From the NCBI GenBank assembly GCA_965115915.1, contig OZ220483.1, positions 682,001 through 746,000 of the forward strand: 64,000 bases of DNA, in the 5' to 3' direction. Position numbers and translations under genes: made by a program. The first letter of the stretch is position 1. Each line of letters opens with the position of its first letter. The stretch is from G965115915 sp965115915 (GTDB lineage: Bacteria > Pseudomonadota > Gammaproteobacteria > Eutrophobiales > Eutrophobiaceae). The notes below the pieces were generated by a model, which was not told the DNA's origin, searched no databases, and worked only from the letters and a program-made list of their open reading frames with translations. This document shows positions 15,001-21,000 of the stretch, one piece after another.

Positions 15001-18000
15001 CGGGTACGAACGTGGATTTGAACGGTGCGAACTATGCCAGTGATGACGGTGACCTGGTGTTTGCCGGGGCGGTGGATCTGGACGCGGCATCCATCGCGCT
15101 GGACAGCGACGCGGACGCTGACGCGACGGATGGCGCGATCCGCTTTAGCAAGACGGTGGATGGGGACTCGGCGCTGAGCCTGGACGCGGATAAAGGGACG
15201 GTGGAATTGGCTGAGACGACCGGGGGCACGACGAAGCTGAAGAGCCTGACGGTGGTGGCGGCGTCGCAGGTGGATGTGGCTTCGGTGCGTGTGACGGGCG
15301 GGCTGTCGTTGACGGGTACGAATCTGGATTTGAACGGTGCGAGCTATGCCAGTGAAGACGGTGACCTGGTGTTTGCCGGGGCGGTGGATCTGGACGCGGC
15401 GTCCATTGCGCTGGACAGCGACGCGGACGCTGACGCGACGGACGGCGCGATCCGCTTTAGCAAGACGGTGGATGGGGACTCGGCGCTGAGCCTGGACGCG
15501 GATAAAGGGACGGTGGAATTGGCTGAGACGACCGGGGGCACGACGAAGCTGAAGAGCCTGACAGTGGTGGCGGCGTCGCAGGTGGATGTGGCTTCGGTAA
15601 GTGTGACGGGCGGGTTGTCGTTGACGGGGACGAACGTGGATTTGAACGGTGCGAACTACGCCAGTGATGACGGTGACCTGGTGTTTGCCGGGGCGGTGGA
15701 TCTGGACGCGGCGTCCATTGCGCTGGACAGCGACGCGGACGCTGACGCGACGGACGGCGCGATCCGCTTTAGCAAGACGGTGGATGGGGACTCGGCGCTG
15801 AGCCTGGACGCGGATACCGGGACGGTGGAATTGGCTGAGACGACCGGGGGCACGACGAAGCTGAAGAGCCTGACGGTGGTGGCGGCGTCGCAGGTGGATG
15901 TGGCTTCGGTGCGTGTGACGGGCGGGCTGTCGTTGACGGGGACGAATCTGGATTTGAACGGTGCGAACTACGCCAGTGATGACGGTGATCTGGTGTTTGC
16001 GGGTGCGGTGGATCTGGACGCGGCGTCCATCGCGCTGGACAGTGACGCGGACGCTGACGCGACGGATGGCGCGATCCGCTTTAGCAAGACGGTGGATGGG
16101 GACTCGGCGCTGAGCCTGGACGCGGATACCGGGACGGTGGAATTGGCTGAGACGACCGGGGGCACGACGAAGCTCAAGAGCCTGACAGTGGTGGCGGCGT
16201 CGCAGGTGGATGTGGCTTCGGTGCGTGTGACGGGCGGGCTGTCGTTGACGGGGACGAACGTGGATTTGAACGGTGCGAACTACGCCAGTGATGACGGTGA
16301 CCTGGTGTTTGCGGGTGCGGTGGATCTGGACGCGGCGTCCATCGCGCTGGACAGTGACGCGGACGCTGACGCGACGGACGGCGCGATCCGTTTTAGCAAG
16401 ACGGTGGATGGGGACTCGGCGCTGAGCCTGGACGCGGATACCGGGACGGTGGAGTTGGCTGAGACGACCGGGGGCACGACGAAGCTCAAGAGTTTGACGG
16501 TGGTGGCGGCGTCGCAGGTGGATGTGGCTTCGGTAAGTGTGACGGGCGGGTTGTCGTTGACGGGGACGAATCTGGATCTGAACGGTGCGAACTACGCCAG
16601 TGATGACGGTGACCTGGTGTTTGCCGGTGCGGTGGATCTGGACGCGGCGTCCATTGCGCTGGACAGCGACGCGGACGCTGACGCGACGGATGGCGCGATC
16701 CGCTTTAGCAAGACGGTGGATGGGGACTCGGCGCTGAGCCTGGACGCGGATACCGGGACGGTGGAATTGGCTGAGACGACCGGGGGCACGACGAAGCTCA
16801 AGAGCCTGACGGTGGTGGCGGCGTCGCAGGTGGATGTGGCTTCGGTGCGTGTGACGGGCGGGCTGTCGTTGACGGGGACGAACGTGGATTTGAACGGTGC
16901 CAACTACGCCAGTGATGACGGTGACTTGGTGTTTGCCGGTGCGGTGGATTTGGACGCGGCGTCCATTGCGCTGGACAGTGACGCGGACGCTGACGCGACG
17001 GACGGTGCGATCCGCTTTAGCAAGACGGTGGATGGGGACTCGGCGCTGAGCCTGGACGCGGATACCGGGACGGTGGAATTGGCTGAGACGACCGGGGGCA
17101 CGACGAAGCTGAAGAGTCTGACGGTGGTGGCGGCGTCGCAGGTGGATGTGGCTTCGGTGCGTGTGACGGGCGGGTTGTCGTTGACGGGGACGAACGTGGA
17201 TCTGAACGGTGCGAGCTACGCCAGTGATGACGGTGACCTGGTGTTTGCCGGGGCGGTGGATTTGGACGCGGCGTCCATTGCGCTGGACAGCGACGCGGAC
17301 GCTGACGCGACGGACGGCGCGATCCGCTTTAGCAAGACGGTGGATGGGGACTCGGCGCTGAGCCTGGACGCGGATACCGGGACGGTGGAGTTGGCTGAGA
17401 CGACCGGGGGCACGACGAAGCTGAAGAGTCTGACAGTGGTGGCGGCGTCGCAGGTGGATGTGGCTTCGGTGCGTGTGACGGGCGGTTTGTCGTTGACGGG
17501 TACGAACGTGGATTTGAACGGTGCGAACTACGCCAGTGATGACGGTGACCTGGTGTTTGCCGGTGCGGTGGATTTGGACGCGGCGTCCATCGCGCTGGAC
17601 AGCGACGCGGACGATGACGCGACGGACGGCGCGATCCGCTTTACCAAGACGGTGGATGGCGCCTCGGCGCTGAGCCTGGACGCGGGTGGTACGGGGACGG
17701 TGGAGTTGGCTGGGGAGACCGGGGGCACGACGGCGCTGGCTACCCTGAGCGTGCAACCGCTATCGGCGTCGCAGGTGGATGTGGCTTCGGTGCGTGTGAC
17801 GGGCGGGCTGGTGTTGTTTGGGACGAATATAGACTTGAATGGTGCGCGCTATACCAGTGAAGACGGTGACCTGGTGTTTGCCGGGGCGGTGGATCTGGAC
17901 GCGGCGTCCATTACGGTGGACAGTGACGCGGACGATGACGCGAGGGACGGCGCGATCCGCTTTAACGGGACGGTGGATGGGGACTCGGCACTGAGCCTCG

Positions 18001-21000
18001 ATGCGGATAGCGGGCAGGTGCAGTTGAGTGATGAGACGGGGGGCACGACGAAGCTCAAGAGTCTGACGGTGGTGGCGGCGTCGCAGGTGGATGTGGGCTC
18101 GGTGCGTGTGACGGGTGGGCTGTCGTTGACGGGGACGAACCTGGATTTGAACGGTGCGAACTACGCCAGTGATGACGGTGACCTGGTGTTTGCCGGGGCG
18201 GTGGATTTGGACGCGACGACCATTGCGCTGGACAGCGACGCGGACGATGACGTGACGGACGGCGCGATCCGCTTTAGCAAGACGGTGGATGGGGACTCGG
18301 CGCTGAGCCTGGACGCGGATACCGGGACGGTGGAGTTGGCTGAGACGACCGGGGGCACGACGAAGCTCAAGAGTCTGACGGTGGTGGCGGCGTCGCAGGT
18401 GGATGTGGCTTCGGTAAGTGTGACGGGCGGGTTGTCGTTGACGGGGACGAACGTGGATTTGAACGGTGCACGCTATGCCAGTGATGACGGTGACCTGGTG
18501 TTTGCCGGGGCGGTGGATCTGGACGCGGTGTCCATCGAGATGGACAGCGATGCGGACGCTGACGCGACGGACGGTGACATCCGGTTTACCGGCACGGTGG
18601 ATGGCGACTCGGAGTTGAAACTGAACGCAGGTGGTAATGTGGGTGTGGGGAAAGTGGAATTGGTTGGGATGACAGGGGGCACGACGGCGCTGCAAAGCCT
18701 GACGGTGGAGCAGGCGTCGCAGGTGGATGTGGGCTCGGTGCGTGTGAAGGGCTTGCTGTCGTTGTCAGCGGCTAATGTGGATTTGAACGGTGCGAGCTAT
18801 ACCAGTGAAGACGGTGACCTGGTGTTTGCCGGGGCGGTGGATTTGGACGCGGCGTCCATTGCGATGGACAGCGACGCGGACGATGACGCGACGGACGGTA
18901 ACATCCAGTTTACCGGCACGGTGGATGGTAACTCGGCGCTGAGCCTGGACGCGGATACCGGGACGGTGGGGTTGTTTGCGAAGACGGGGGGAACGGTGGA
19001 GCGGGAGCGCCTGACGGGGGTATTGACGGCGCTGCGAAGCCTGACGGTGGTGGCGGCGTCGCAGGTGGATGTGGCTTCGGTGCGTGTGACGGGCTTGCTG
19101 TCGTTGACGGGTACGAATCTGGATCTGAATGGTGCGAGCTATACCAGTAATGACGGTGACCTGGTGTTTAACGGGGCGGTGGATTTGGACGCGACGACCA
19201 TTGCGCTGGACAGCGACGCGGACAATGACGGGACGGCTGGCGCGATCCGCTTTAGCGGGACGGTGGATGGCGCCTCGGCGCTGAGCCTGGACGCGAATAC
19301 CGGGACGGTGGAGTTGGCTGAGACGACCGGGGGCACGACGGCGCTGCAAAGCCTGACGGTGGTGGCGGCGTCGCAGGTGGATGTGGCTTCGGTGCGTGTG
19401 ACGGGCTTGCTGTCGTTGACGGGGACGAACGTGGATTTGAACGGTGCGCGCTATGCCAGTGATGACGGTGACCTGGTGTTTGCCGGGGCGGTGGATTTGG
19501 ACGCGGCGTCCATTGCGCTGGACAGCGACGCGGACGATGACGCGACGGACGGCGCGATCCGCTTTAGCGGTACGGTGGATGGTGCCTCGGCGCTGAGCCT
19601 GGACGCGGATACCGGGACGGTGGAGTGGAGTAATGGCGAGACCGGGGGGACGACGAAGCTCTTGAGTGTGGATGTGTCAGCCGGTGTTGTCCGGCTGGGA
19701 CACGGTATTTCCACTACTGGCAAACAGGTATGGAGAGCCCCGGTATATTTGACGGATAATCTCCGACTGAGTGCAAACAACGCTGGCACTTTGGCCGCGG
19801 TACAGTTTCTGGATACGCTGAGCAGCGACGCCGAAGATGCTGTGCACTACAGTTTGACAGTGGATGGCAACCTGGAGCAGCAGCAGGAAGTGGGTCTGCT
19901 GGCAGGCAAGGAAGCCAATACGCCGCTGGCAAACCTGAGCGTTATTGGCACCAGCGTATTGAATGCCGATATCAGGACTGTGGGTGTGCAGAGCTATGAT
20001 GGTCTGGTTATCCTGAGTAAGGGCATGCAATTTACCGCGATGGATAGCGGGGGTGAACGACAGACGGTTACCTTCAGTAAGGGCGTGGCCAGTTCGCCTG
20101 AGGATGCGCAAAACCATGTTTTGGTAGTGGATGGCAACCTGGTTACCGGTGGCGAGCTGGGTACGGCGGTGGAGGGTGCGGAGCGTGCCAACACCTATCT
20201 GGATAACTTGAGTGTGCTTGGCACGATTGAACTGGGTGCGGATGTGACGACCACGGGCACCCAGACCTACGATAAAGCGGTAACATTGAACGGCGATGTG
20301 AAACTGTCTGTGTACACCGGGGGCATTGTCGATAATCTTGGAGAAGTGGTGTTCGGTGGCGCTGTAAACAGTGTCTCAGGTGGAAACCATGCGTTGGAGG
20401 TCAATGCCAATCTGGATCAGCGCTCAGGCGCCGACTTCGGTGCCCAGGCCGGCCAGGCGCTGGGAGCATTGACGGTAGTCGGGCTTGGCAAGCTGTCCGC
20501 CGATATCATTGTCACCGGTGAGCAGGCGTACCAGGGCATGGTGCAGATCATGGAAGATGTTTTGTTACGTGGTGCGACGGTTCGCTTTGCCTCCTTTGTG
20601 GATGGCAGGGTTGCCCAGGGTGGCCCAACGGTGGAGGAACTCAATGAGGATGTGGAACTCACCTTTGGCAGCGATGGCGCGGGTCTGAGCGTGGATGCGG
20701 ACGAACTGCTGTTTACCGAGGATATCAGCGTGGCGTTTCTGGACATGTCGGCTTCCGCACGGTTGCTGATCGATGGCGATGTGACCCTGCATGTGGATCC
20801 GAACCGGCTGGATTTCGCTGTTGCGGTAACGGGAGAGGAGGACAGTTCGCTGACCATTGCCGCGGTAAAGGGAGAGGACTTGAGCCTGGGGGCGGACGGT
20901 TTGCAGATAACCGATTTCAGCAATTTTAATGGCCATCTGATCATTGGTGGCCGCCTGGACCCCGAAGGTACAGAGCCGTATTATTCCAGCGAGATTGAAC

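Noticed and set aside
2157..18695. Very long antisense open frames (up to about 1,745 codons) opposite the exoprotein gene
   Set aside because: They are His/Arg/Gln-rich translations of the complementary strand of a repetitive, G-rich gene. Repetition of a stop-free unit keeps the antisense open. No ribosome-binding sites or recognisable domains are present.
14721..19680. CRISPR-like periodicity
   Set aside because: The 312-bp units are contiguous coding repeats with no unique spacers and no cas genes nearby.
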